NCBI GenBank assembly: GCA_002841885.1
Contig: PHBE01000010.1
Coordinates: forward strand, 62,001 to 126,000
Length of the DNA: 64,000 nucleotides
Direction of reading: 5' to 3'
From: Deltaproteobacteria bacterium HGW-Deltaproteobacteria-18
Lineage (GTDB): Bacteria; Desulfobacterota; Desulfovibrionia; Desulfovibrionales; Desulfomicrobiaceae
Shown: positions 63,396 to 64,000 of the stretch, piece after piece
How positions within the stretch are numbered: position 1 is the first letter of the stretch
How the letters are laid out: each line of letters opens with the position of its first letter
Position numbers and translations under genes: made by a program
Notes under the pieces: model-generated
Told to the model about the DNA's origin: nothing
What the model saw: the letters and a program-made list of their open reading frames with translations, nothing else
Database searches by the model: none

Positions 63396-63855
63396 AGCAG
63401 AAGAATCCAAGTCTTCTTTTGACTTTTATTAATCATCTTAACGATATCCTTGATTCCTTCAGCCATTCTTCTATCTGTATCGATCTTCCTTTTCACTCGC
63501 GCGATGGCGACGGTGCTGTACTTCTCGATTTTTGAAGTGCTCTCCGATTTGTTTCAGGTTGTCTCCTTTGAGGATTCTGGAGAGATATATGGAGATGTCG
63601 CTAGGATCATTAGTCATTCCTCGCACGGCCGAGATCAAAACGTTTTCGGTGACGCCTTGGGCTTCACAGACGGCTTTTTTGATCGCCTCCATGGTGAGCG
63701 GCGCAAGTTGCCTTGATTCCGGGACTTCGGGGCTGAGCTTGGCTACGAAAAAACGGTCTTCGATGGTCTGGACGAAGTTTGAATTCCCTAGAATCGTGGG
63801 CAATATCTTGAGGGAGAAAATCTTCTCAATCTCTTCGTCTTCATCCACGTGCCGG
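63383..63855 (-). pseudogene. REP-associated (RAYT/Y1-type) transposase, C-terminal remnant with frameshift
   Basis: On the minus strand the frame gives ILPTILGNSNFVQTIEDRFF, VPESRQLAPLTMEAIKKAVC and ISIYLSRILKGDNLKQIGEHF, the C-terminal part of REP-associated tyrosine transposases with its DnaA-like helix-turn-helix. After EHFK the match continues only in another frame (KIEKYSTVAIARVKRKIDTD), to a stop at 63383; the shift falls in the AAAAA run near 63532. The catalytic HUH and tyrosine part is missing: the homology stops at ~63855 against the acetyltransferase fragment. It is dead. Confidence 0.7.
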
Positions 63856-64000
63856 TAATGATTCTGGCCAGGCTGGTGGTGGATGTGGAGTATCTGCGCA
63901 AAGGCCTGGGACGGGCGCTTATCAAGGATGTGTTGCTGTGAACGCTGCAGGCTGCGGACATCGCAGGGATCAGGGCGGTTCTTGTGCATGCCAAGGACGC
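63847..64000 (+). pseudogene. GNAT acetyltransferase (TacT-like) fragment with in-frame TGA
   Basis: The plus-strand frame reads VPVMILARLVVDVEYLRKGL, GRALIKDVLL, a TGA at 63939-63941, then TLQAADIAGIRAVLVHAKD up to the edge. This is the acetyl-CoA-binding core and following strand of GNAT proteins of the toxin (TacT/AtaT) type; relatives have Arg (CGA) where the TGA stands. The N-terminal half is absent, replaced by the transposase remnant. The rest runs off the right edge. Confidence 0.65.

Noticed and set aside
63939-63941. TGA as selenocysteine in the GNAT fragment
   Set aside because: The position is an arginine in relatives, the gene is truncated, and no selenocysteine-insertion hairpin is evident.

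Overview
The window looks like one continuous piece of chromosome from a Desulfovibrionales-type sulfate reducer (Desulfomicrobium- or Desulfovibrio-like). This is inferred from the high-GC coding style, the gene neighbourhoods and the gene families: B12-dependent ribonucleotide reductase, a K-M-L-Q-O metal ECF transporter, EAL-HDOD proteins, an EndoQ-UvrD fusion and a class I DhnA-type aldolase. Most of it is core genome. Accessory or unusual DNA sits at the left edge (Fic gene), around 45.6-51.4 kb, and at the right edge (transposase and acetyltransferase debris).

Layout. 0-2 kb: tail of a TIM-barrel gene, then a winged-helix/Fic protein behind a run of operator-like repeats. 2-6.6 kb: GT39 membrane glycosyltransferase and RluA-type pseudouridine synthase (minus), divergent from an NSUN-type rRNA methyltransferase and a class I aldolase (plus). 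15.3-6.6 kb (minus): a tight run nrdJ - GAF histidine kinase - TPR response regulator - ftsE - ftsX - ilvD - methyltransferase, most junctions overlapping. 15.6-16.5 kb: rfbA. 16.7-29.6 kb (plus): MogA-like protein, PilS-like kinase, EndoQ-UvrD fusion, CbiR-like enzyme, CobU, DHH phosphoesterase, polA, class V aminotransferase, DUF1844 protein, argC. 29.6-35 kb: two tandem EAL-HDOD proteins, prepilin peptidase, an unknown gene with cheX, and an Hpt protein. 38.7-35.1 kb (minus): nickel/cobalt ECF transporter in the order K-M-L-Q-O. 39-44.1 kb: DEAD-box helicase, CHASE4-HAMP-GGDEF protein, LysE, CsaA-like and EamA proteins. 44.3-45.6 kb: PAS protein.

45.7-51.4 kb holds the least familiar set: a FadR-type regulator with a palindromic operator, a small protein, a polytopic membrane protein interrupted by an in-frame TAG, a Tat-exported metallo-beta-lactamase-fold protein, and a COG0523 GTPase with a long unrecognised N-terminal region. 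This is my best candidate for an undescribed system. It suggests, as inference, a regulated metal-dependent activity at the membrane with its own metallochaperone.

51.7-62.4 kb: initiator tRNA, a GT2 glycosyltransferase, lipid-A N-domain and PAP2 proteins, then rpmH-rnpA-yidD-yidC-jag-mnmE, with rnr, lpxK and a BI-1 family gene on the minus strand. rnpA has no ordinary start codon and carries a textbook intrinsic terminator inside its coding region. 62.4-64 kb: AT-richer DNA with palindromes and a REP-like hairpin, a type IV pilin with its terminator, and a frameshifted REP-associated transposase remnant abutting a broken GNAT acetyltransferase.

B12 runs through the window: a B12-dependent RNR, a CbiR-like cobamide remodelling candidate, CobU, and a Ni/Co importer. 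No CRISPR array, rRNA, intact insertion sequence or origin was seen.
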